Virus record (IMG/VR): IMGVR_UViG_3300046675_000458
Location: 1 to 57,379 of that record
Reading direction: 5' to 3' (one strand)
Length of the DNA: 57,379 nucleotides
Source: a virus
Both the position numbers and the translations under genes were made by a program. Shown piece after piece: positions 46,744 through 55,530 of this stretch; the first letter of the stretch is position 1, and each line of letters starts with the position of its first letter. Below the pieces are notes generated by a model. That model was not told the DNA's origin, made no database searches, and saw only the letters and a program-made list of their open reading frames with translations.

Positions 46744-47720
46744 TGACGAAAATCCCTCCCAACCAACCAAAGACAGATAGGAAGGTGAAATACGGTAACA
46801 GTACTGCTTATTCTCGTATGCGTTTTGATGATTTACCGCCTTCCCCTCAGACGTTGTGGTTCTATGGTAGATTACCCGCACACCAGCGCAAGTTTGTTGA
46901 TGAATTGATTGTCAGTCAGGATCCGCAGCAGGCTGCCACTCGGTCGGGATTCTTGAATTACGATAGTGCAATGAAAGAGATTAGTGTTCGTTGTGCTATC
47001 CGTGAACGACTTGAGACTATTACAGAGATGGCATCGGTTACTGCAGCTGATGTTCGTCGTGAATTAAAACATATTTACGAAGGCGATCCCACCGAGATTA
47101 CCGGTGTTTGGCGGGTGCCCTGCAGGCATTGTTGGGGTGAAGGCAATCGCTTTCAGTACACCGACCCTGAAATGTACTATGTTGAGCAGGCGCAGTCTTA
47201 CGGTGAAAACAATTGGCCCTCTTCCTGTATTACTAACGAATTCGGGCCCTTGATCTTCAAACATGCTACCGCTGCATGGGTGGCTGGTAAGAATCATCAC
47301 CAAGTCGATATCAAGGGTGGTAGTGGGTATAGTCGCAACCGTGAAATCAACTCGGATTGCCCACAATGCCATGGTATTGGCGAACCGATGATGTATGTTT
47401 GTGATACAAGGTACCTTTCGGAATCAGCCAAAAAGATCTTTAAGGGTGTAAGGGTTGGTGATAACAAAATCGAAGTAATGACGATTGATAAGACTCACGC
47501 CCTAACATTATTGGCAAGAGATACTCAGGTTGGTATTGAGCGGCGGGAAATCACAATTAACCTCCCCCGCACAAAGGAAGAATTTGAAGAGACAGTCAGG
47601 AAAATGTCTGTTGATGAACTTGAAATGTTTATCGCTAATATGATCACGCTTGGGGAAGAAGAGTACGAAGTACAAGGTGCGGGGGCACAGCGTAGGTTAA
47701 AGTTTTCAAGAGGTAACTAA
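46743..47720 (+). CDS. Terminase small subunit-like protein with zinc insertion
   Basis: 325 residues from GTG 46743. The N-terminal AHQRKFVDELIVSQDPQQAA with ATRSGFLNYDSAMKEISV is the helix-turn-helix of terminase small subunits. Two CxxC pairs (CRHCWGEG, C127/C130; CPQCHGIG, C206/C209) of DnaJ-like form make a zinc insertion. The C-terminus is helical. It recognises phage DNA for packaging, next to the large subunit gene. Confidence 0.85.
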   Translation: MTKIPPNQPKTDRKVKYGNSTAYSRMRFDDLPPSPQTLWFYGRLPAHQRKFVDELIVSQDPQQAATRSGFLNYDSAMKEISVRCAIRERLETITEMASVTAADVRRELKHIYEGDPTEITGVWRVPCRHCWGEGNRFQYTDPEMYYVEQAQSYGENNWPSSCITNEFGPLIFKHATAAWVAGKNHHQVDIKGGSGYSRNREINSDCPQCHGIGEPMMYVCDTRYLSESAKKIFKGVRVGDNKIEVMTIDKTHALTLLARDTQVGIERREITINLPRTKEEFEETVRKMSVDELEMFIANMITLGEEEYEVQGAGAQRRLKFSRGN

Positions 47721-47721
47721 C

Positions 47722-47877
47722 ATGAAGTTGATCATTCTCTCTCTAGTGGTTGGTATGGGCTTTGTCCTTGCCGGCTGCACTGGTTGTGGCGTAAATGGTC
47801 AACGCTGTGTGACCGGTTACACTTACACCCAGACACAACCCGGTGTCTGGGTAATTACAGTGCAGTACGGTAGCTGA
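47722..47877 (+). CDS. Small lipoprotein
   Basis: 51 residues from ATG 47722 after AGAGGT. A short hydrophobic signal ends in LAGC (Cys19), a lipobox, so the protein is likely lipidated and exported. Mature part is about 33 residues with two further cysteines. Resembles small entericidin- or Rz1-sized lipoproteins, but the position between terminase genes is unusual. Its stop overlaps the terL start. Confidence 0.72.
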   Translation: MKLIILSLVVGMGFVLAGCTGCGVNGQRCVTGYTYTQTQPGVWVITVQYGS

Positions 47878-49508
47878 TGCCTACCAAGACTAGACATCAA
47901 ACATTACCACATGAACGGCGCCGTCTGGAAGATTTGGCGCTGGATACCTATGTTAGTTTGAAAGACAGGGTAATTCCAAAGTTACAGTTGATTAAGGAAC
48001 CTGATGTAGACTTGAAATGGGCCTACTCCTATGCGGGTAGGCCACATGATTTCATTGCTGAAATCGTACCTGATTGGTATGGTAGTAATTGGACTTCCTG
48101 GCGTTCTTTTGTTGGTACTGTATTCGCCATTCCATTTGAAGAAAATGAAGAATACCAGATCTTTAGAGACTGCACTGATCTTGTTGATCAGCCTACGAAA
48201 AAGTCGTCACGGGTCTGGATGCCGGTCGGTCGTCGCGGCGGGAAGTCTCGTATACTTGCTGCTATTTCTGTGTATTTGGGTTGTTGTTATGATTGGTCTC
48301 ATTATCTGGACCCCGGGGAACTGGGTGTACTACTTGTATTGGCAGCAGACCGTCGACAAGCTCGAGTAATCATGGGTTATGTTAAAGCCTTTCTAGATCA
48401 TCCGAAATTGAAGACCAGAGTCAAGACAGAGAACGCCGAATCTGTTCTATTTCATGGTAATATCTTAGTTGAAGTGGGTACAGCTAGTTATAGAGCAGTC
48501 CGGTCAAGAACCATTATTGCGGCATTGTGTGATGAGATTGCTTTTTGGCATAGTGACGAATCTTCAGCAAATCCGGATACTGAAATTATTGCCGCTCTTG
48601 AGCCGGCAATGGCCACCATCCCAAATGCACTATTGTTGGGCGCTTCATCCCCATACGCTCGCCGTGGTGTATTGTGGAATAACTTTGAAAGGTACTTTGG
48701 TAAAGATGATGGGCCGCTAATTTGGCGCGCACCCACAAGGGTGATGAACCCTACGGTACCACAATCATTTATTGATGAAAAGTACGAAGAAGACCCCTAT
48801 AGTGCGGCAGCTGAATATGGTGCCGAATTTAGATCTGATGTTGATGCGTTTATTACGAAAGAGGCAATTGATAGTGTAACAACTCGCGGATTACATGAAT
48901 TGCCTTATGAGATGGGGATGCGTTATTACGGATTTGTAGATCCTAGTGGTGGTTCCAGTGATAGTATGACCCTGGCAATTGGCCATATTGATCCGCAGAC
49001 CAAACGTGGTGTACTTGATGTATTGAGAGAGCGTAGACCACAATTCTCACCGGAAGCGGTGGTTGAAGAGTTTGTTTCAGTACTACATACTTATCGGGTC
49101 TTTAGGGTAGTTGGTGACCACTATGCTGGTGAGTGGCCCAGGGAAAGATTTAGAATAAAGGGTGTTGAATATAATGTCTCTAAGGCAAGTAAATCCGACA
49201 TTTACGTTGCATTTCTACCGATCGTCAACGCCGGACGGTGTGAGTTACTTGATAACAGTCGCCTATATAACCAGTTGCTCGGACTCGACCGGCGAATCTC
49301 ACGTGGAGGTCATGAAACAATTGATCACTCTCCGGGGACACACGACGATCTCGCAAATGTGGTCGCAGGTGTGATGCACATTATGCTCAGCAAGCGTCAG
49401 ACCTTGAATGTCGATCCCAAGGTACTGGCAATGTCTGAGACACTGGTTGCTCGTAGACCAGTAGATTTGGTTAATCTAACTTCCAATATGCACGGACCTC
49501 GGTGGTAA
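47877..49508 (+). CDS. terL: Terminase large subunit
   Basis: 543 residues. The ATPase has Walker A VGRRGGKS (117-124) and Walker B AALCDEIAFW (about 214-223). The nuclease domain shows GFVDPSGGSSDSMTLAIG with the first acidic residues, RVVGDHYAGEW, and THDDLANVVAG. It drives ATP-dependent packaging into proheads and cuts the concatemer. Confidence 0.96.
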   Translation: MPTKTRHQTLPHERRRLEDLALDTYVSLKDRVIPKLQLIKEPDVDLKWAYSYAGRPHDFIAEIVPDWYGSNWTSWRSFVGTVFAIPFEENEEYQIFRDCTDLVDQPTKKSSRVWMPVGRRGGKSRILAAISVYLGCCYDWSHYLDPGELGVLLVLAADRRQARVIMGYVKAFLDHPKLKTRVKTENAESVLFHGNILVEVGTASYRAVRSRTIIAALCDEIAFWHSDESSANPDTEIIAALEPAMATIPNALLLGASSPYARRGVLWNNFERYFGKDDGPLIWRAPTRVMNPTVPQSFIDEKYEEDPYSAAAEYGAEFRSDVDAFITKEAIDSVTTRGLHELPYEMGMRYYGFVDPSGGSSDSMTLAIGHIDPQTKRGVLDVLRERRPQFSPEAVVEEFVSVLHTYRVFRVVGDHYAGEWPRERFRIKGVEYNVSKASKSDIYVAFLPIVNAGRCELLDNSRLYNQLLGLDRRISRGGHETIDHSPGTHDDLANVVAGVMHIMLSKRQTLNVDPKVLAMSETLVARRPVDLVNLTSNMHGPRW

Positions 49509-49660
49509 TGGCAGAGTCAAGACAACAACCTCCGGAACCACGTCATCATGGCCGAATGACTCCTGATGAAATGGAAGCCGCAATTCGGGAATTGTTAGAA
49601 TGGAAGGCAAAGATCGAGAAATCGGAAGCAGCCGTACCGATAGTAGTGGACACGAAGTAG
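49508..49660 (+). CDS. Small helical protein, unknown
   Basis: A 50-residue frame beginning TAATG with the terL stop. A polar N-terminus is followed by one amphipathic helix (PDEMEAAIRELLEWKAKIEK). It overlaps the next frame by 61 bases, so one of the two starts is probably further downstream. Confidence 0.5.
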   Translation: MAESRQQPPEPRHHGRMTPDEMEAAIRELLEWKAKIEKSEAAVPIVVDTK

Positions 49661-49926
49661 AAACCCTCAAGGTTGGCGGGAAATATGCTACGGCCATTAG
49701 TCATGATGGTGTTCATACTTTTGCCCTTTCTGTTGCGATGAAAAAGACTGATAATTCAACCACTACTGTTGATGGTGGCGGTACAAGTTTTCGTGCGATG
49801 ACAGAGGTGACCGAATATCAAAAGGCATTGTTGGCGGAAGGATTTGCGGTGCAAGTAACTCAATATCCTTCTAATCATTCACAACACGCTAAGGACGACG
49901 CTTTGGCACTGGCGGGTACACTATAG
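49600..49926 (+). CDS. Small head-region protein, unknown
   Basis: Up to 108 residues; the true start may lie later, because the first 20 codons overlap the previous frame. Beta-rich middle (VGGKYATAISHDGVHTFALS). No family recognised. The next gene follows directly. Confidence 0.6.
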   Translation: MEGKDREIGSSRTDSSGHEVETLKVGGKYATAISHDGVHTFALSVAMKKTDNSTTTVDGGGTSFRAMTEVTEYQKALLAEGFAVQVTQYPSNHSQHAKDDALALAGTL

Positions 49927-50886
49927 ATGTCTGATATCTATATTCCCTCACCGGATCCCAGACCCGATTTGGGTCTAACAATGTTCTACCAGACTCATCG
50001 ACTGATAGAGGCCGCACCGATTGTCAGTTTTACCCATGGATCACCATCTATTGTTGTTGTAAATGATAATGGAGTCGAACATACAATTGAGGTCACCGAA
50101 GCATTCTTTACCGCAGGTGACCCTGAAATTGGTGATTACTTTGTTGCTTACCCAGACCCAGCACAAACTATGTACTGGGAAGCGAAACTGGCATTTGAGC
50201 AAGCCTATACAGTTGTAGTTGAGGGACCACCGGGTCCGCAAGGTCCGCAGGGTGAACCAGGAGAAACTGGACCACAAGGTGAACCAGGAGAAACTGGACC
50301 ACAAGGTGAACCAGGACCTACTGGAAATACTGGTCCTATTGGCCCTACTGGCCCTAGTGGTCCTACTGTTGTCAGTGTTGATAATGGGAATCTAGCCGAG
50401 CTAGGTTCTGATAATCTATTACTTGTCCCGAATACTTCAAGACTTGTGGGTGTAACTGACGGATCTGATGCACAACCTGGTGAGATTGGTGAATACGTAG
50501 TATCGGCTAACGCAGTTGGTATTGCAGTTACTTCGGATGTGCCCGCAACGATTACACAAATCACTTTGAGTCCTGGCTGCTGGGAAATGTGGGGTTGTGT
50601 TGACTTTCGACCTCCCTCCAATAAAAGTCCAAATATGATTTGTGGCAGTATTAGTTTGAATGATAACTCGCTGCCGACTGACAACGATCTGTACGTGGGC
50701 GTCGGCATTATGACGTTGTTTTATACAACGGCGCTGACATCCGGGGCGCGGCAGGTATTGATGACTGGACAATGCCGTGCTAACACTGCGGTATCTCTTA
50801 CCGTTTATCTGGTAGGAGAGACGGCTTTTGGTGGTGGCGGTACTTCGAATGTTCAGGGTTACATCTGTGCTAGGCGCGTCCGATGA
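49927..50886 (+). CDS. Collagen-repeat structural protein
   Basis: 319 residues. An N-terminal domain of about 95 residues is followed by 16 Gly-X-Y triplets (100-147), a collagen-like trimer, and a C-terminal beta-rich domain (150-319) similar in texture to phage fibre heads. Probably a trimeric head fibre or decoration given its place among head genes; a tail fibre cannot be excluded. The repeat is encoded by 27-bp tandem copies. Confidence 0.85.
   Translation: MSDIYIPSPDPRPDLGLTMFYQTHRLIEAAPIVSFTHGSPSIVVVNDNGVEHTIEVTEAFFTAGDPEIGDYFVAYPDPAQTMYWEAKLAFEQAYTVVVEGPPGPQGPQGEPGETGPQGEPGETGPQGEPGPTGNTGPIGPTGPSGPTVVSVDNGNLAELGSDNLLLVPNTSRLVGVTDGSDAQPGEIGEYVVSANAVGIAVTSDVPATITQITLSPGCWEMWGCVDFRPPSNKSPNMICGSISLNDNSLPTDNDLYVGVGIMTLFYTTALTSGARQVLMTGQCRANTAVSLTVYLVGETAFGGGGTSNVQGYICARRVR
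50251..50316. repeat. 27-bp tandem repeat in the collagen-like region
   Basis: Two complete copies of a 27-bp unit beginning GGTGAACCAGGAGAAACTGG (50,251-50,304) and 12 bases of a third. It encodes three Gly-X-Y triplets per copy. Confidence 0.9.
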
Positions 50887-50903
50887 CTCACGTGGAGGGC
50901 AAG

Positions 50904-51062
50904 ATGATCATCGAAATCCTGTTCGTCGTCGTGATGTTTCTGTGGCTCCTCACAATCCTACCCTTTCCACCATTACAACCATTCGCCACGTCAAACGTCT
51001 TCTTTGCGTTTGTGGCTGTGTTGTTGCTGGGGTTGTTTATCTTTATGCCTGGCATTAGATAA
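50904..51062 (+). CDS. Small two-helix membrane protein
   Basis: 52 residues from ATG 50904, four bases after GGAGGG; an ATG at 50883 would add seven residues. Two hydrophobic segments (IIEILFVVVMFLWLL and FFAFVAVLLLGLFIF) flank a Pro-rich loop. Ends TAATG into the next gene. Confidence 0.65.
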   Translation: MIIEILFVVVMFLWLLTILPFPPLQPFATSNVFFAFVAVLLLGLFIFMPGIR

Positions 51063-51223
51063 TGCTTGGCATTATTCTTCTAGTTATACTAATCCTACTG
51101 CTTGTAGGTGGGTTGCCTAATTGGGGGCATATGGCACCTTACAACTATGGTTATTACCCATCATTTGGGGTTTTGTTATTGATAATTGTTCTACTAGTCT
51201 TGATCTTCGGAGGACATCTCTAG
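51062..51223 (+). CDS. DUF3309-like membrane protein
   Basis: 53 residues: MLGIILLVILILLLVGGLP, then a GYYPS loop and a second hydrophobic helix. This is the layout of DUF3309 proteins, small bacterial membrane proteins of unknown function. Its presence in a phage head operon is unexpected. Confidence 0.75.
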   Translation: MLGIILLVILILLLVGGLPNWGHMAPYNYGYYPSFGVLLLIIVLLVLIFGGHL

Positions 51224-53968
51224 TTGGCTGAAGTTACCGATCTCAAGCAAGTATCGGAAACAAAGAACCCGGTAAAGATAATACCGTCTGAGGTTCTGGC
51301 TAAGTCAGCCATGATTAGGCGGCCTTCAGTAGCAACTCGTAGTCCATTTGAAGTACCGAGCTTCCCGCCAGCAGTTGAGAACGCGCTAAAAGAGCGCGAT
51401 ATTCCAACACTGGCGATGGATGAAACAATATCTGGAACCTTTGGTTGGGCGTCCAGAGATTTTATTGCCACAGCTTATGCTGAAGGCGTTGTGTTTATGG
51501 GCTATGCCTACCTGGCTAGTCTATCACAACGCCCAGAGTACCGGGTGGTTACAGAAGTTATTGCTTCTGAAATGACTCGTGAGTGGATTGAGTTAAAGGC
51601 CGCCAGTGGTGATGAAAGCAAGTCAGACAAGATCAAGAAAATCAATGACAAGATGGACAACCTTAGGATTAGAAAGGCATTTCAAAAAGCAACAGAGGCT
51701 GATGGTTTCTTTGGTCGCGGTCATTTATACCTAGACACCGGCAAAACTCACGATGACGAAGAGTTAAGGCTGGATTTGGGTGATGGTCGCAATCTGTTGA
51801 GTAAACAGAAGGTTGGTTCGTCAAAAAGTGGTAAAGCGCAAAAGCTGATTAGAGTCTTGCCGGTAGAGCCCACTTGGTGTTATCCTACCCGGTATGACTC
51901 GGTTGATCCACTGAGCCCTGATTGGTATAACCCAATCACTTGGTTTGTAATGTCACGCGAGGTACATCGCTCAAGGTTGCTGACATTTGTTGGTCGAGAA
52001 ATGCCGGACATCTTGAAACCCGCCTATGCTTTTGGCGGGTTAAGCATGTCTCAAATGCTCAAGCCCTATGTCGACAATTGGTTAAGGACAAGACAGAGTG
52101 TCAGTGATCTGATTCAGAACTTTTCACATAGTGTATTGAAAACCAATATGGACGCCACCACAGCGGTGGGTGGGGATGCACTTTTCGCTCGGGTTGCGTT
52201 GTTTAACAATATCAAGAATAACCAAGGTGCAATGGTTATTGATAAGGATGCTGAAGATTTCAGTAATGTTAGTGCCCCATTGGGTGGACTGGATTCCTTA
52301 CAAGCACAATCTCAAGAACATATGGCGGCGATTGCCCGTATTCCACTGGTTAAGTTGTTGGGCATTCAGCCTGCTGGATTGAATGCAAGTAGCGAGGGTG
52401 AACTGGTTTCTTTTGAAGACTGGATTGCGGCATTTCAGGAAGTATTGTACCGGCCCAATCTGACCAAGATTATTGACCTTATTCAGTTAAGCGAGTTTGA
52501 TGAAGTGGACGATGATATTACGTTTGACTTTAAGCCACTAAGACAAGAGAAGCCTGAAGAGATTGTTCAGAGAGAGCAAGTAAAGGCGACCACTAGAGAA
52601 ACCTACTATGGAATGGGTGCTGTAGATCCACAAGAGGTGCGAGATTCTCTTGCTCAGGATCCGGATAGTCCATTTGATGGTGTAGATCTAACAAAAGAAC
52701 TTCCAGCACCACCACAGCCTCCTGGTGTACCTGGTGTCCCACAACCACCAGGTGCTGCATCACAACCAGGAGGGCCAGGTGGACCACCGGGTGGGGGTCC
52801 ACCATCACCTGCTTCTGGGCCACCTGGTGCAGCGCCTCCGAAACAACCGAGCCGCCCCCCGGCCCCGGGCGGAGGCGCTCCTGGTGACAATAGTAATGAT
52901 AATAATCAGAAATTAGTTGATCTATTGAATGCTAAGGTAGCGGCAGACGCTGGCTTTGATCCTAAAGACCATCCACATGCACCTGAAGGTACTAGTGGTG
53001 GTAAAGGTGGTCAGTTTGTCAGTAAAGGTTCTGGTGCATCGGCAGCTACAGCTCCCGCCGCACCAGCAAAGCCTGCAGCTAAGGCGCAGACTGCAAAGCC
53101 TGCTGCAAAGAAAGCAAAAACAACCACTGCCAAACCTAAGAAAGAATCAACCGTTGGGTATTACAGTCTAACTCCTGCCCCGGCCAATAAAGAAGATTGG
53201 CCAGAACATGCCAAAGACTTTAAGATCCCACCAGCCTGGACCGATGTTAGAATCAATATGGATCCTAACGCTAGGGGTCAACTAGCGGGTGGTAAAGACT
53301 CTAAGGGTCGTATTCAACCACTATTCCATCAGGAGTACAGAGATTCTCAGGATGCAAAAAAGTTTGAGCTTGAATTAAAGTTAACCCCACATATGCCGGA
53401 GTACAAGGAAGGAAATGATAAGAATTTGACTGCCTGGGATGGTCGAACTCGTGAACATGCTACATGTCTTGGTATAATCATGCAGATGGGCCTAAGGCCG
53501 GGTAGTGAACGAGATACAGGGGCTGAAAAGCAGGCTTATGGTGCGACTACATTACAAGGTAAGTTTGTCAAGACTGAGGGGGATAAGACATTTTTGAGAT
53601 TTACAGGTAAGAAGGGTGTCTCGTTAAACTTACCAGTTGAAGATCCCGAACTTGCCGCCTCTCTGCGCAAGATGGCAGGGGAAAATCAGGGTAAGTTGTT
53701 CACGAAGATCAATGATCAATCCTTGCGGGATTACACAAAACATATTACAAAGGGTTTAGGCAAGCCTAAGGATTTTAGGACGTTGTTTGCTAACAAGACT
53801 GCAAACGAAGTAATATCAAAGATGCGTGCACCCCCACCCGGTGATGATGCAGCTTTTAAGAAGGCCTGCCAACAGGTTGCATTGGCAGTATCGAAAAAGC
53901 TAGGCAATACACCAGATGTCGCCTTGCGATCGTATATTAATCCGATCGTGTTCTCAGGCTGGAGATAA
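51224..53968 (+). CDS. Portal protein fused to a topoisomerase IB domain
   Basis: 914 residues from TTG 51224 (GGAGG upstream). Residues about 65-480 are a DUF1073-type portal: FGWASRDFIATAYAEGVVFM, YRVVTEVIASEMTREW, FGGLSMSQMLKPYV and IPLVKLLGIQPAGLNASS. A Pro/Gly linker (495-555), a GGKGGQFVSKG motif and an Ala/Lys-rich histone-like stretch (603-642) follow. Residues 650-914 are a topoisomerase IB: IPPAWTDVRINMDPNARGQL at the start and the active residues Arg758, Lys796, Arg852, Asn895 (LGNTP) and Tyr904 (RSYINP). The portal is the DNA channel of the head; the fused domain can nick and reseal DNA. Confidence 0.88.
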   Translation: MAEVTDLKQVSETKNPVKIIPSEVLAKSAMIRRPSVATRSPFEVPSFPPAVENALKERDIPTLAMDETISGTFGWASRDFIATAYAEGVVFMGYAYLASLSQRPEYRVVTEVIASEMTREWIELKAASGDESKSDKIKKINDKMDNLRIRKAFQKATEADGFFGRGHLYLDTGKTHDDEELRLDLGDGRNLLSKQKVGSSKSGKAQKLIRVLPVEPTWCYPTRYDSVDPLSPDWYNPITWFVMSREVHRSRLLTFVGREMPDILKPAYAFGGLSMSQMLKPYVDNWLRTRQSVSDLIQNFSHSVLKTNMDATTAVGGDALFARVALFNNIKNNQGAMVIDKDAEDFSNVSAPLGGLDSLQAQSQEHMAAIARIPLVKLLGIQPAGLNASSEGELVSFEDWIAAFQEVLYRPNLTKIIDLIQLSEFDEVDDDITFDFKPLRQEKPEEIVQREQVKATTRETYYGMGAVDPQEVRDSLAQDPDSPFDGVDLTKELPAPPQPPGVPGVPQPPGAASQPGGPGGPPGGGPPSPASGPPGAAPPKQPSRPPAPGGGAPGDNSNDNNQKLVDLLNAKVAADAGFDPKDHPHAPEGTSGGKGGQFVSKGSGASAATAPAAPAKPAAKAQTAKPAAKKAKTTTAKPKKESTVGYYSLTPAPANKEDWPEHAKDFKIPPAWTDVRINMDPNARGQLAGGKDSKGRIQPLFHQEYRDSQDAKKFELELKLTPHMPEYKEGNDKNLTAWDGRTREHATCLGIIMQMGLRPGSERDTGAEKQAYGATTLQGKFVKTEGDKTFLRFTGKKGVSLNLPVEDPELAASLRKMAGENQGKLFTKINDQSLRDYTKHITKGLGKPKDFRTLFANKTANEVISKMRAPPPGDDAAFKKACQQVALAVSKKLGNTPDVALRSYINPIVFSGWR

Positions 53969-54165
53969 TGGCACCACTTCCTCAACCTTCCTATGGTGAA
54001 TATGGCAATCATGCTGATTTGCCAACTGACGAGGAGCGGGAGGAAGAGGTTGATGAGGATGCTCCAGTTAGTCAAGACTGGATAGACATCATGGGTTTTG
54101 ACCCTGATGAGCTAGATTGGGATGACGTGGAAGAACCCGAAACCACAGAGGAAGAAGATGCATAA
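53968..54165 (+). CDS. Small acidic protein
   Basis: 65 residues, very acidic (about a third Asp/Glu). It starts within the portal stop. It could be a scaffold or head accessory factor; no family recognised. Confidence 0.65.
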   Translation: MAPLPQPSYGEYGNHADLPTDEEREEEVDEDAPVSQDWIDIMGFDPDELDWDDVEEPETTEEEDA

Positions 54166-54505
54166 GGGGATTCAATCGATTTGGACAGCAGAACAAGACG
54201 AAATTCTAATCAAGGCGATAAATGATGGGATGGAACAAGGGTTGACACAAAAGAAAGTCATTATTGCATTGATGAAAGCATTTGATCGAGAGTATGGGAG
54301 TATACGAACTCGAATTACCAGGCTGCGTGAGGAAAAGACGTTAGTTAACTATGTCCGCCGAAAAAGTAGAAAATCGGGCAGCGTACCTGGTGCTTATCAA
54401 AATTGGGTGGATACACGTAAGAAACCCTTCGTTAAGCCAAGTCTAAATCGACCGGATTGGTTTGACAAAGAGAATCTTCAGGAGCGAATACTTGCCGGAA
54501 GATAA
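54158..54505 (+). CDS. Myb/SANT-like helix-turn-helix protein
   Basis: 115 residues from ATG 54158 after GAGGAAGAAG. IWTAEQDEILIKAINDGMEQ, later SIRTRITRLREEK, give a three-helix Myb/homeodomain-like fold. The basic C-terminus would help DNA binding. A late regulator or packaging factor is possible. Confidence 0.68.
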   Translation: MHKGIQSIWTAEQDEILIKAINDGMEQGLTQKKVIIALMKAFDREYGSIRTRITRLREEKTLVNYVRRKSRKSGSVPGAYQNWVDTRKKPFVKPSLNRPDWFDKENLQERILAGR

Positions 54506-54767
54506 TCCACCTATTGGTACTTTGGTGACCTGCGAAAACGGGCATCGAATTTGTGAGATAGTGGGACCAATTGCGGATTGGCGAGAAAAGACTGCACTGT
54601 CCGCTGGATTTGGTAACTATACACCCGGTGAGAAACTTGTTGGACCTGGTGACATTGCAGCGTACTGCAGATGCCAACAATGTGGTGCCCCTTGGGTGGA
54701 TGTACGGCCAAATGTCAGGGGTACGTTGAGTGCAAAAGTTCATCTCGAAACTGGTTGGTGGCCGTAG
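54492..54767 (+). CDS. Small zinc-binding protein
   Basis: 91 residues from a TTG at 54492, eight bases after GGAG; a TTG at 54462 is in frame. CENGHRIC and CRCQQCGAPW give two cysteine pairs, a probable zinc ribbon. Function unknown. Confidence 0.62.
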   Translation: MPEDNPPIGTLVTCENGHRICEIVGPIADWREKTALSAGFGNYTPGEKLVGPGDIAAYCRCQQCGAPWVDVRPNVRGTLSAKVHLETGWWP

Positions 54768-54794
54768 CTCTAACACCTTGCAAGGAGTACAAAA

Positions 54795-55283
54795 ATGGAC
54801 ATAGACATTATGTGGTCGATGTTTAACAAGTATCGTCCGATGCTTGACGAGATGCATACGGCATGGTTGGTCATGCCTCCGTACAACAAAGATGTTCCCT
54901 TTGTTGAGGGAGCACCTATGGTTGGTCAGAGTCTGACCTGCACCATGGGTAACTGGAACCACATGGATGCAGAGCCTCATAGCTATGTATTCCAGTGGAA
55001 GCGTGATGGTGCAGACGTAGATGGTGGTATTGAGCCCAACACCTATGCGGTTGCCGATTCCGATGCCGGTCATGTTATTACTTGTGTAGTGACGGCGACC
55101 AACGAATATGGGACGACCGAAGCTCCGCCGAGTAATGAAATCGAAATTCCGGCGGCGGATGGTTCAACTCGTTCCTCACGAGGCGCAGAAAAAGAAGAAA
55201 AAGAGGAAGATGATGACCACCGTTCGGGTCCACCGTCTCCAAGACGGGACAATAATCAACCCCAGCACCATCGCCGCACGTAA
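54795..55283 (+). CDS. Ig-like domain protein (head decoration type)
   Basis: 162 residues from ATG 54795 after AAGGAG. Residues 34-118 are a phage Ig-like domain: FVEGAPMVGQSLTCTMGNW, YVFQWKRDGADV, then GHVITCVVTATNEYGTTEAP. The C-terminal 45 residues are charged and disordered. Such domains usually decorate capsid or tail surfaces. Confidence 0.85.
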   Translation: MDIDIMWSMFNKYRPMLDEMHTAWLVMPPYNKDVPFVEGAPMVGQSLTCTMGNWNHMDAEPHSYVFQWKRDGADVDGGIEPNTYAVADSDAGHVITCVVTATNEYGTTEAPPSNEIEIPAADGSTRSSRGAEKEEKEEDDDHRSGPPSPRRDNNQPQHHRRT

Positions 55284-55305
55284 TTGTTGAACAGGAGGAA
55301 GTCAA

Positions 55306-55425
55306 GTGTCGGATCCTCACCCACAAGAAGCACCACCACCTCCTCCACCTCCTGGTACCGCACCTATCGTCCCTAATCCTCATCCACCGGAGCCCGATAG
55401 GGAAGAGGAAAAGGAGCTCGTCTAG
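55306..55425 (+). CDS. Small proline-rich protein
   Basis: A 39-residue frame from GTG 55306 preceded by a full AGGAGG site. It has a run of seven prolines and an acidic tail (EPDREEEKELV). The strong ribosome-binding site supports expression. Function unknown. Confidence 0.6.
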   Translation: MSDPHPQEAPPPPPPPGTAPIVPNPHPPEPDREEEKELV

Positions 55426-55458
55426 TAGACGGCTTTTAGGCGGTACACATGCGGTAAA

Positions 55459-55490
55459 GGGTCCTACGCATACCAAGCTGCTTAGGACCC
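55459..55490 (+). promoter_or_regulatory. Stem-loop upstream of the 55,531 gene
   Basis: Perfect 8-bp stem GGGTCCTA / TAGGACCC with a 16-base loop, in the 105-bp gap before a gene with a weak ribosome-binding site. No T-run, so a processing or control element is more likely than a terminator. Confidence 0.4.
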
Positions 55491-55530
55491 GTTCATCCCA
55501 CTAGAAACCGAGCTCTATGGGACTCTTGCT

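Noticed and set aside
52593-52890. Minus-strand frames opposite the Pro/Gly linker of the portal fusion
   Set aside because: They are low-complexity mirror images of the repetitive linker without ribosome-binding sites.
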